From Copromyces sp. CBS 386.78 (taxonomy: Eukaryota > Ascomycota > Sordariomycetes > Sordariales > Sordariaceae), in contig MU839247.1 of assembly GCA_030685235.1 (NCBI GenBank), forward strand, positions 1 to 64,000: a stretch of DNA of 64,000 nucleotides, read 5' to 3'. The translations under genes and the position numbers were made by a program. The notes under the pieces are model-generated. The model saw only the letters and a program-made list of their open reading frames with translations, was not told the origin of the DNA and did no database searches. How positions within the stretch are numbered: the first letter of the stretch is position 1; every line of letters begins with the position of its first letter. Positions 33,097 to 45,401 of this stretch are shown here, in pieces.

Positions 33097-34395
33097 TAAT
33101 TAATATAGAGATAAAGGTATTTCTCTATTTTTATATTAATACGTTCCGTTTAATTATTAATAGTTAGGTAGAACGCGGAAGAGGGCTTAAAAATTACCTT
33201 TAAGCGGGAGGATAGAACTTTTTAGAGCTATAAAATAAATTAAAAGTTTCGGTCCGATATAATAAAATCCGGGAAGCTATAAATATTGTAAATTCTTTTA
33301 ATAAACCGGTCCGCTAATTTTTCGGTTGTAAAGCCGATAATAGGAATAAAATATTATATTTTTATTAAACGATTAATAACGACGGTTATATATTTAAACT
33401 CTTAACCCCGGCGTACGTAGGGAGTTAAAAGGGTAATATAATTTATAGAAATATCCTTCTATAATATAAAAAATATTATTAACAACTTTAAAAATTTATA
33501 TAGGGAGTATTATAATAGTTTAGATTTAGTATATAATAAGTAAACTTTATAATAGGCCTTAACGGTACTAAATATCCTTAGCTAGAAAAAAAAATTGAAA
33601 GAATAATAAATAGGTCTTTTTATAACTTAAGTAGTTAATAGATAATAAATTGTGTACGCAGCAGAAGAGCTAGAATTAAAATTCAATATCGTTAGGGTCG
33701 ACAATAATAGCGCTTCGAAAGTAAACTCGTCTTTATATTACTTTATATTTAGCGAAGGATATTTTCTTTAATTAATTTTTTACTTCTTTAAATTATATAC
33801 GGCGATTAGGGTCTAATAAGTAAGCGAATAAATCTTATAAAAATACCAACTTTTCGTAATTTTCTATAATTAAATTGTTAATAGATTTATTATTTATTAT
33901 TTCTAAATTATAAATATATTCGGTCCCAACATTAATAATTTCCTCTCCGCTTTTTAAAACGAAAATTCTATTTACGAAAATATTATAATTAAGTCAAACT
34001 TTATTTTTAATTAATAACCATTCGTTAGCCTCGTTTTTAAGTAGGTTTTCCAATTTCTTATTTAAAGTGTTAGGGTATATTTATAATAAGCCCGGTTAAT
34101 ATTTAATTATAAAATTGAATTAAGAAAGGAAATAGGACTATTATATATAGCGGGGAGTTAGTTATTTATTAATTATAAAAGTCTTTAAAATTTTGTAATC
34201 TGTAAGGACTTCGAATAGCTATTATACCCTTTTAAATTTAGGGCGCTACTTTTCTAGGGCCTTAATAATAGCAAGTAATTTTTTATTATAAATATTGTAA
34301 TTATATTCAGCTAAAAAGTACTATTGGTTAAAGTAGGCAATAGGGCAAAGGATATTATTATTATTATATTATAATAATATACTTCTATATATTTA

Positions 34396-34743
34396 AGAGA
34401 AAGTCTATTCGCACGGTCACGATTGTCTATTTGAACGGTGATCCACTTTTTCCCTCACATATATCCCTAACCCTCGCGCGGCCACAGATGTCACATGTAT
34501 TCTTTCGAAAATTTCGCCCAGAAATCTGGGCATTACTATTCTTTCATGCGTGACATCAGACCGCAGTGCCCAGACCAGATATGCACCCCCATATTGCACT
34601 TTATAAGGCATTTTACAGTGCACTTTATAGGGCACTTAGCGGCACGGTCGCACATTGTACATAGTCTCATTCACTTAGCCACTTCCGCTCGGACTATTGC
34701 AATCTTAGAATTCTTTACGGGACTAAATAAACCCTACCCCTAC
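34396..34743. mobile_element. One-ended relative of the TIR elements
   Basis: Begins AGAGAAAGTCTATTCGCACGG with the second unit TTGTCTATTTGAACGG and GATCCACTTT, as in the element at 30281, and shares CCAGAAATCTGGGCA and TATTCTTTCATG with the element at 32261. Normal CA/TG content ends at about 34743. No matching right-hand inverted repeat is found, so the element is truncated or its far end is rearranged. Its left flank is collinear with A's RNase H region up to a TTAA. Confidence 0.6.
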
Positions 34744-37700
34744 TAATTATAATATTATACCATTTGGACCCGCAAGTTCTAAGACTACGGCCTCGCTATA
34801 GTTTAAATATAATATATATAAACGAAGGAGGGTTTACGTAAAATATTACTAAAACTATATATAGTCAAATTATATAACATCCTAATACTATATTATATTC
34901 CAACCGTCGGATTATACTACTATTTAATACTATATCACTATCCAAATTATATATCTACTATATAATTACTAATCGCATTTTCTCCGCCAATTTCGCTAAT
35001 TCGTTACCGAGCGTCTTCGCTAATCTCTACTTTTACTTCCCCTTTACGAACATCCTAAATTTCTAATTTTTATAATTTATTTAACGAATCTTTTAATTAC
35101 GAATATTATAATTTTTCGGATAAAATAGTAAACGAACCCAATAAACCTCTAAACGAAATTATTATTTCCAATACGGATTCTAAAAATTTAATTATCTAAC
35201 TCAATTTTAATATAATTTATTAAATAATTAGGAAATATCGGATAAATTTACACTAATATTTTTTTTTTTTTATTACTAATTATAACGATAAATAAAAGTA
35301 CAATATACATATAAAATCTTTAATCGACGTATTTTAATAACTTTTAATACATTAAATCCTTATTAATTACAACGTTTATTTATATTTCGAATAACCTTAG
35401 GCTAAATTTCCTTCTAACAAAAATTCTATATTATTTAATATAATAAATTAGCTTAAAATATAGCCTAAAATTTATTTCTAAATTTCCCTCCGCACCGAAT
35501 TTAAATTATTATTATATCGATTAGCATTTTAAGAATTCCTTATAGAAATATTTAATAGTAGCAATAACGTATCCTACCCTCCTACTATTAAAAATATCTT
35601 TAATATAACTTAAATTCAATTATAATTCCGTACTACTTATAATATTCTAGCCGAATATACGCTAGAATTAACTATATTATTTACTATACTATATATATAA
35701 TAATATAATTATTATAAATTTTATAAATCTAAAGATAGCGCTTAAAAATAAAGAGATATTTGTAATCGGGTTATTATTATAGCGTCTATTATTATAAACT
35801 CGTTCGCCCTATAGAAGAATACCTTTATTCTATAACTATTTAATATTTACTTTAAAAATAATTCTATATAATCGCGCATATAAAATACATTAATTCGCTT
35901 CAGTATAATATTTTCATATAATATTATTCTTAAAATTATTAATTATTTCATTAAAATTTCTATAATATATATCCCCCTTATTTAGCTTCTATATCCCTTT
36001 TTATTCTTATTATATATTAATAACGTTAAAGGCTAACCTTAAACTTATTAGCCGGGACCCGAATATAATTATTATCTATAATAATTTTAATTTCGTAGAT
36101 TACGTCGGTAGCCTTAATATTGAAATGGAGCAAAATTACACTGACAAAGGAACGGGGCCACACTATATAAACTTGTATGGCGAGGAGTAGATTTAGAGTT
36201 GATGATTTTGTCCGTAGAATTAGATGGAGTTATTAAATTATAGTTATAAAATTATTAAAAGGAAAGATAGAAGGTGAAGTAGAATTTTACTTTTATGCTT
36301 TTTTTAAGATAGCGAGGTGCGGATTTGGAGGTCGGTATTAAAGAAGATAGAAGGGACTTTACGAATGTGATTAAAGATTTTAAGAATGTTGGTATTTAAT
36401 TCGTTGTTTTCTGCTTGCTTCGTTGCTTCTAGTTTGAAAGGGGATACTATCTTTTTTATATTTTTCTATTTTTAACCTTGTTTAGCCTTGGAGTAGATCT
36501 GCTCCTTAGTGTCTTAGTTCTATAAGTATTTTAATATTTATTTTGATAAAACGCCCTAATTTAAATTTTCCCTTCGGAAGTGGTGAAAGTATACCGAACT
36601 ACTTTTATATTATAAATTTAAATATTTGATAAAGGAAAAGAAAGATGAGGAATATAAGGTAAGGGCGCTGATTTATACTACGCGAGAAAATTAAAGGATA
36701 TAAGTAATTAATTTACTAAATATTATAATTTATCCGCTACTTTTACTTCTGTACCTCCTTTATACGCTTTATACGTTGCTTCGTTATACGTTCCTTTATT
36801 TTTTTCTCCTTCTTAGTAGCTGCTTTTTCATCCGCTTTTTTCTTTATTATTTCCTTAGTCTTTGGACGAATTCGATTTAAGATACTTTAAACCTTAATTA
36901 TATTAAATTTAATTAGGAAGGGTAATCGTTATTTAATTTGTAGTTTATACGTTGACGTATACTTTTCTTCTATCGTTATTATTGGGCGGTCTTTTGTAAG
37001 GTTGAAAATGGGTAAGAGTAGTTTAATTTTATATTTAATTAGTAATACGAAATAATTGATTAAGAACCGGTCTTCGTTTATTAACGTACGGATTTACTCT
37101 TTATTTTTCTCCTTTTTTAATTTTTTTTTCGATTTTAATTTTTTAGGAATATTTAGTAGAGTAGCTTCGGCGGTGGTCGTTTGCGCTTTTAACGTTCGAA
37201 GGGCGTTAAGATAGTCGATATATTCTTTATTGGAAAAATCTTTTTCAGGGTTATCTTTTTTTTCCTTTAATATAAAGGAAATTTTAATAATAGGAGTAGA
37301 TCCTTAATTTAGGAGGTTGTATAAAGTAGCTTCGTCCTTTTAATTATTAATAATAGGAATTGTTTTTCCGGTTTTAATATTTGGTCCGGTGTAAATTGGT
37401 ATTTTTAGTTCTTTATTAAAGATAATTTTACGTATTTTTTTAGTCAACGTAAATAGGTTATAGTATAAATCCGTGCGTTTTTTCTTTTTTATTAGTTTTT
37501 CCGTAGAACTCTCTTACTTTATTCTTATATAATTATAAGCCGCCTTTATTTATTACTGAATTATAATAAGCTTTAACTATTCGAAATTATTAAATTACGT
37601 TTATAGTCGTTAGTACTTTCTATTTTCCTAAAGGATTAGTAATATATAAGGAGGATTTTTATTAGTTGGGTATTAATCCGTTCGTCCGGTTTTTAAGAAG

Positions 37701-40692
37701 AATATCCTAATTATTTTTAAGATTTAAAGTTTGTAAGTCTACGTTGTTTTTTATTTTAAGAAGGTTATATCTAGCTATATTATTTTTATGTATATTCTCC
37801 TTAAATTTATATTAAAATATTTATAATTTATACGGGCGAAGTTTATATATGCGGAGCGGATCCGTCGGACTTTTTCCTTAGAGTAGTTAGAATTGTAATA
37901 ATATTATATATATTTTAGTTAATTAAAAATAGCTAGCGAGAAGTGGTTATTATAATAGATAGGTAGGCACTATTATTATATTATTAATAAAAAGGCTTCG
38001 ACGCTTTTATTTATTACTATAAACTTTTAATTTATTTTTACTAATATTTCGGTATTTAGGGGGGTATAGACCTAATTATTGAACTTTCTTAGTATTTATA
38101 TTAGTATTATATAAATTAAAGTACTATTAAATTATTACTTAATATTAGTATAATATTATAAATTTATTATATTAAATATATAAGCGTATTAAATTATATA
38201 ATTAGGCTAGTTTAATATTATTAGCTAATTATTAGGCGGGAGTAGATCCGTTTTGAGGATAAAATTATACGTAGCGATATTTATTTTATAAAATAATATT
38301 TTAAAAAGTAATATATTTTCTTCGTTTAGCGTTCTATTTAATTTATATTTTAGGAACCGCTAATCTATAACCGGTAGTAGATTTTTAGGCTCTTTTAAAC
38401 GAAGAGGATAAATTTCGCTTTTATTAATGTTAATATTGTTTTAGGTCTTAGTTTTTCTTATTTATTACCTTTTATTATATTTGGTATTTAATCCCTAATC
38501 TTCCGATTCAGTACTTTTGTATTTTTTATCGTTTATATTTTTACACTTGTAGTATTGTATTATAGTATTTGTTTAGTATTTGAAAAAAAAGGTTCTAATT
38601 TATTCGTAGTTATTTTTTAAAAGGAAAAGGGTTGTAGCTTATTTTTATAATAGCGTACGCTTACTACTTATATTCTTCGAAAAAAAAAAAAAAACAACTT
38701 TCCTAGTATTCGAAAAATGTGGACGCGTTATACTTTAGTAGTATAATATTATCCTATAGTCGTCGTTAGTTTTCTAAATACCTTTTTAATACGGATCCGC
38801 CCATTAAATATTTTATATCCCGATTGTTTTATTCTTATAAATATTTATCCGCTTTTTATTTTTATTTAGGAACCTTCCTATCTTTATTATTTAAATAATA
38901 CGTTTCTTTATTATTTATATTATAATTTGCGTTTATAATTCTTATACCTTTTTCCTTTGTAGTAGATCTATTCCTCTTCTTTCTTTTCCTCTTCCTATAT
39001 TTCTTTTATAATTATTGCGAATTCTTTATTTTTACAACCTAAATTTAATTTTTTTTTCGTAATAGCTAATCTTTTATTATATTTAATAACGATTCTTAAT
39101 CTTAGGCTAATTTAATTTAGGAAACTATTCGACGTAGTAATTTACCCTTTAGTTAGGAAGGCGGTAATCCGTAGCCCGATATTAATATAATAATTTTATC
39201 TTCTTTTATTAAAAACTTTCTAGTCGCTTTAGAAGTATTTTTAATTTTTATTTACCCGTTTAAAATTAATAATAATCCTTTATATTTTAATAAGTACTTT
39301 GACGGTAAAAAATAATTTTTATCGAAAGTTTACATAAATTTAATTATTAATTTAATCCCTTCCAATACTTTTTAAGGTATTAAATACAATAAGAGTAGCG
39401 AGGTTTTTGCGAATAGGGTACAGATCTTTATTTTAATTAAATCTATCTTTACTAGCCATTTATATATAGAATAGATTCTTCTATTTAATAGAAAGGACTT
39501 TATTAAGTTTGCTAATACTTTTTATTTCGCCGCTTAATATAAGTTTATATTAGAGTAGTATATTAATGCTTAGGACTTTAATACCTACTTTATATAATGA
39601 ATTTTCGTCGAAAAGAAAGGGGTATAGCTTTAGAGGTATTATAGCGTTTATATGCGTATTAAAAAGGAATATATTCTTAATTTATTTATTTAGGCTTTTA
39701 ATCTCCCGTATAAATCCATTCCTTATTATTATTAATCTTTTCCCTTATTAATTTTCTTCTAATACTAAATATCCCTGCTCCTACTACTTTATTAAAGCGT
39801 AAAAATTATTTACTTCTATCTTTTTTAATAATAATTAATAGGAGATTGTGAATATTTAGTTACTATTTATTAGTTATATTTTTATATTAGGTAGTATAAA
39901 GGGGGGGATTTGTAGTAATTGCGCTTAGGATATTAGATGGGTTAATAAATATATTTATTTAATAATTAATTTATAGGAGTTTGAAGCTTTTATTGAAAGG
40001 TAATTTGAGATAAAGAGTATTTTTAAGGTTATAAAGAATAATTGTAACTAGAGCGGCGATTTTTTAACGATTAATAATATCCCTTAATTAGAATAGGGTT
40101 GTATTAATTAGTACGTCCTTTATAGTAAGAAGTTTTAGGTTGATTATACTTTGTTTAAGTATTAGTAATTTAGCTTTAGGGGGAAGGGGTTTATATTTAG
40201 AAGTAATTATCGTTTTTAATTGGATTTTAATAAGGAGACTTCTTTTTAGGGAAATAACAATAAGGACGACGAAGGTAATATTAGTAAAAATAATAGCGAG
40301 GCGGAAATCCTTTACTTTATTAATAAAGAGTATAAAAATAAGGCCGATAATAATAGCGATAGTAATATAGCGAAGGTTATAGAAAGAATTAAATTATTAA
40401 GAAAATTTTAGGAGGATATAAAAATTACCCTTAAAGAATTTACTAAAAGGAAGGAGATCTCTTCCGTAAACGATAAAGATTCTAACGAAGGTTTTAATAG
40501 TAATAGTAATAGTAGTAGTATAAAGGTAGAGCTAACTAAAGCGAGGGCGAAAATTGTGAAAGTAAGAGAATCCGGCGCTTCTAAACTGCGTCCTAAGAAG
40601 ATCGTTAAGTATAAGGAATAGCGAGGATCCCTTCTATTAGCGATTAGGGTAGTGTGAGAGTGTCGAAGGAATTGGGAGTATTTCCTATATAT
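34744..40692. other. RIP-degraded repeat DNA, unassigned
   Basis: AT-rich sequence nearly devoid of CA/TG, with no frame longer than about 80 codons that looks coding. Lys/Glu-rich traces appear on the minus strand at about 36750-36880, and a gag-like trace on the plus strand at about 39230-39700. Neither is strong enough to name. 36125-36200 has less RIP than its surroundings. Confidence 0.5.
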
Positions 40693-40888
40693 TGTTATGG
40701 TTCTTGCACGGTTGGCACAGGTGCAAGGCAAAATGTATATTAAAAAGGTTCGACAAGGAGAAGAAGAATCTAGATATATAGAGGGAGCGGTAGACAACGC
40801 TCTTATACCCAAGGGGTCTATATTAGGAGATAGAGTATACGTCTGGAAGGCTTCTAGATTAGGACCTCTAGGCGGCAGCCCTATAATA
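40693..40888 (-). repeat. 3' LTR of element C
   Basis: 196 bp, ending in the inverted pair TGTTAT / ATAATA. It is matched over its whole length by 47688-47883. Preceded by TATAT (40688-40692). The reverse complement of 40889-40905 (GGTAGGGGGTAA) is a good polypurine tract for a minus-strand element. Confidence 0.9.
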
Positions 40889-43800
40889 TTACCCCCTACC
40901 AGACCGTAGCCCTACCTCCTACCCCACCTACTGCCCCACCTCAATACTATAAACGCAGTAATCGCGTCTCCCTCGATCCTTCCTTCTTTCCTCCTCCTTT
41001 AATAATAATAATAATATTAATAATTAATTCGCCGTCGCCGTTCCTATTCGCCCGTTATTTATTATTATCGTTATACTCCCATTATTTTATAAATCGTCTT
41101 TCTTTTACCTATTTTTCGAAATTATAAAATTACGAAGTATACTTCATTTTTAATTTAAATTAGTACTAATTTTTCCCTTACGACTAGAAATTAATATAAT
41201 ATCTTCGCCCCCACATCCACCCCCGACTCCTACTAACCGTAGCTATAGCCGCCCGCCTAGTTTAAAAAATACTACCCCGTCTACCGTCCGTATCCGCGCT
41301 TTAGAGAATAAAGCGCGTAAGAATTGTACTATTACTAATACCGCTTAAATTTCGGCTAGCGCTACCTATATTACGCTAATTACCGTTTAAACCCGTTGCG
41401 AAAAGGAGGCTACTAAATACAATATTCGAAATATTACCTTCGCTACTAAAATTTCGGAAATTATCCGTTCCCTCAATATAATTCGTTTATTAACTACTAC
41501 TATTCTACCTTTAATTCTCTTAATTAACCCGTTCTTAAAATCCTACTACCGCCCCCTCCGTAGAAGAAGAACCCTTCTACTATCGTTATACCCTATAGGA
41601 CCTAATTTATATACGCCCTAAGCCCGGCGTTATATATATCTATTATTCGAAGGTACGCCGTATTTACACTTTTACGCCTAAATACTTTATTAGGGCTATT
41701 AATATTTAGGGAACGTTGCCCGCTTATAAAAAGGAAAGTATTAACACTATTTCTAATATTAGTACTAAATACTATAAATTTTCTTCTTAGGCCCGTTAAA
41801 TTTAGAAGGTTAAAACAATTATTCGTTAATTATTAGAAAATATTATAGTACTTTACGCCACTAATTTTACTAATATTTCCTAATAAATATAGTCTTCCCC
41901 TTAGTATATAGTACCATTAATTTAATAATATTTAGGGAGACTATTAATACTTTTATCGATAGTAAAACTATAAGTACTATTACTACTTCTTTTAAAATAT
42001 TAAAAAATCGTTTAAATATTTTCGAATTCTATTTCTATCGTTTAATTAATCTTCTATCTTCGTCGGAAAGTACGGAGGCTATTAAGGAAGCCAAGGAAGA
42101 AGCTAAGGAAGAGGATAGAAGAGGAGGGGAAGAGGAAGATAAGGAAATAGGAAAGGGGGATATTAAAAAGGGTAAAGAAGAGGGTAATATTATTATTAGC
42201 GTTTAAATAATTTATATTCACATTATTCTAATTTATATTCGCGTTCTTAAGCTTAAAGCTATTAATTAGAAGGGAGTAAGAGTTTTCTTAGTAGCTTCGG
42301 CCGTAATTTCTTCTCGTAAATAAAAATCCCGCCTTCGGGCATATACTTCCTTCTATTTAAACGTTTCCTATATATAATATTATTTTTAGGGTCTATCATT
42401 CAATTTAACGGGTCCGTATTTAACTTTAAATAAATTTAATACTTCGGTTTTTTAGAATTCTTCTAAGGGTTCCTAAGTAAATTTTATATAGCCAACCTAC
42501 TTTATTAAAATTTATTTAACGAATCCCCTTCTTATAGCAACGTTCTTTACGTATAGGATTTTATTAATTTCGTATTCCTTTTCGCTATTTATTATTATAG
42601 TAAGGGGTTAGGGCTCGGTTCTTTTTTAAATAAAGAAGGAGGATTCTTCAATTCTTTTTATTTAATCTATATAAAAGTTAATTAGCCTTTTTTTAAATAC
42701 GTCTAAAATTATAATATACGGGAAGGGAATAACGGTAACCGTATACTTAATATATAATTAATTTAACTTTTTTTTAAATTTAATAGTAAAAAAATTCCCT
42801 AAATTTAATTAAATTTTATTTTTTAATTAAAATTTATCGGCTAAATATTTTTTTTTATTCGTTTACTATTCTATCTCTTACGTTACCGCTTCTATAAAAG
42901 CTTAATATAAATCCGTAATTTACTAAAGCTTTTAAACGAATTCGGCCGCCCGTTATTTAAGTAAGCCTAATTTTACTAAAATTATTAAACGAATTATTAA
43001 AACGACGGAATTTAGGTAATAATTATAAATAACGAAGAAAAGGAATACCCTTATAAAAGAGTTAATATAATTATTAATAGCTATTTATATTGCGGGAAAT
43101 TAGCGGTCCCAATCGTCTTATTATTAATTAATATAAGCCTTTAAAAAGGCTAAAACTTCTTAATTTATCCGTTTAAGGCCTCCGTCTATTTATAAATAAT
43201 AAGCGGTATTTAATTTGCAATTAATATTTAGTAAAAAGTATAAATAAGCTTAGAATTTACTAATCTAATTAGTACCTCGGTCGTTAATAATTAATTCTAA
43301 TTACTAGTAATACTGTACGAAATATTAGAAAAAAATATTCCGTATACTATTTAATAATTATATCTTTTATAGGCTCGAAAATAATTTCCTTACTTAATTT
43401 ATTTTTAATAATTTAAAGGTTGCGGAAGTTGTAAATTAAAAGTAAATTAGTAATAAAATCTATTTATAAGTACTTATAATAGCGGTCGGAGATATCAAAG
43501 GGTTTAAGGAGGCCGTACTTATATATTTTTTATTATTTAATATAGCTATATACATTATAATTCTTGAAGAAACGTCGAATTTAAGACCAGAATAGTAGTT
43601 AGTAAAAATTTCGGACGATAGCGGCTATAGTACTTTCTCTCCTAGAATAATTAACGACCTTAAAATTGTAAACGTATTAAATTAATTATATATATAATTC
43701 GTTTCAAAGGTCGAAGGGTTAGGCGTCTACTTCTTTTATTACTAGTTATCTTAGGATCTAGAATCGGTTTTTATAAGTAAACCTACCTTAAAGGTCGATC

Positions 43801-44279
43801 TTATATTCGGATATTTATAATTAAAAGTTAATACTAATAGGGAAAGTACGGTTACTATGTTAAATTATTCGGTATACCTCCTAATAAATAGAATTAGTTT
43901 AAATCGTTTAATCCTAAAGCTTCTATAAATTTAAATTATTAAAAACTTTAATATTAAATAAATTTACGCCCTCCCTTACTAAAATAGTAGAAATACGTAT
44001 ATATTTATATAAAACCTTATTAAAAATAAATTATAAATCCCTTACTTTTAAATTAATATTATTAAGAAAATTTTATTCCCTCTTCGAAAGGGTATTTAAA
44101 ACTATAATTTTAGTCTTAGGGCGGTAAATTAAATCGAAATTAAACCGGGATAATTCTTTAGCCTAGCGGGTTTACTATTCCGAAAGGTATTACTACTCTA
44201 TAAAATATTCTAAATTCTAATAGTCGATCTAAATTATAAACCTAAGGTACGAACGTAATTCGGCGGATTATTAATTTAA

Positions 44280-45401
44280 ATAGCGGATTACTACTAATAT
44301 TTCTTTATTATAAATAGGGTAATTCTATTCTGTAGAAGAAAACTTTTATAAATAGAATGCAATAACGTACTTATAGCCATTTACTTTTTATATAAGTATT
44401 CCTCCTAATACGAAACTACTATAATCCATTTTTAGGAACGTAGGGCGGTTAGGGTTAAATTCTACGAAGATAGGAGTTTTAATAAATAAATCCTTTATTA
44501 TATTAAAGGCCTACTATTACTCCTCCCCTTATAAAAATTCAATTCCCTTACCGGTAAACGCTATTAAAGGACTGGCAATTTTGGAAAAATTCTTAATAAA
44601 AACGTAATAATAGTTTATAAAGCTTAAAAAACTTCTAATACCCTTCTATAACTTCGGAACTTCCTATTCCTTAATTGCCCGTACTTTTTTAAAGTCCGTT
44701 TCGATTCCTACGCTTATATATATAATAAAACCTAAATATTTTACTTTTTTAACGGCGAATTTATACTTATTTAAATCAAAGTATAGGCCAACTTTACTTA
44801 ATTTATCGAAGACTAAGCGGACTTTATATATATAATTAACGTGGGAACTATTAAAATAAATAAGGACATTATTTATATAAGCGGAAACGAAATTATTAAA
44901 ATATTCCCTTAAAATAGAGTTAATATACTTTTAGAACGTATTTAGCGCGTTATAGAGGCTAAAAGGGGTAATTATTTATTTAAATAAACCGAACCGTATA
45001 ATAAAAACCGTTTTCTACTCTTTACCTATCGCTATTTAAATTTTATAGAATATTTATATAATATCGATTTTCGTTAATTATTTAATCCTTTTCAAATTAT
45101 AAAGAATTTTTTTAATAAAAGGAAGGGGATAATAATTTAATTTAGTAATAGCGTTAAATTTATAATAATTGTAATAGAAATAGAGCCTATTTCCCGGTTT
45201 CTATATAAATAATACTAGAACCGCGGCTTCAGAACGGCTAAAGTAAATAAACTCCTTATTAAATAATTTTCGTAAAGTTTTCTTTAAAATTAATAATTCT
45301 TTTCGAAATATATTATATAGCGAGCCTATTAATATTAGGAAATTATTTCCATTAATATCCTTCTTAATCTCAATATAATAGTCGATACTCGGCTTATACA
45401 A
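44280..45401 (-). pseudogene. Reverse transcriptase / RNase H relic of element C
   Basis: Minus-strand translation gives the Gypsy RT entry motif KPSIDYYIEI (45400), then YYPLPFI, the catalytic-box derivative YINNVLIYF near 44890 (Y-x-D-D with both Asp codons changed to Asn), KVKYLGFIIY, the connection motif IRSFLSFINYYYVFIKNFSKIA, and RNase H YNYPIYNKEILVVIR. Stops interrupt throughout. Changes such as GAT to AAT are the G-to-A side of RIP. Confidence 0.8.

Larger units (their letters stand above)
31266..34395 (-). pseudogene. A2 internal region: RNase H and integrase relic
   Basis: Collinear with A from about 60575 to 62908 but on the minus strand. Read 5' to 3' it passes from RNase H (YNYNIYNKKLL near 34290) through NKVxLNYNIFVNRIFVLKSGEE (near 33960), the integrase core and the integrase C-terminus (NKVLFNTKNFDT and SPFEI, near 31900). 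Stop codons are frequent and mostly of TAG/TAA type, as RIP produces. The 5' part is missing at the edge of the TIR element beginning at 34396. It preserves the empty site for the micro-LTR found in A. Confidence 0.75.

Noticed and set aside
32255..33102. piggyBac-type TTAA target duplication
   Set aside because: TTAA does flank the element, but comparison with the unoccupied sequence in element A supports a longer TAATTA repeat, so the TTAA reading is not required.
30281..34743. CRISPR-like spaced repeats
   Set aside because: The spaced repeats are paired within transposon termini or form minisatellites; there are no regular unique spacers, and the genome is fungal.
40408..40909. ORFs of 134 and 70 codons at the C left LTR
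   Set aside because: They run through the LTR and RIPped flank on opposite strands; the related 103-codon frame in the right LTR (47604-47915) is the same artefact.
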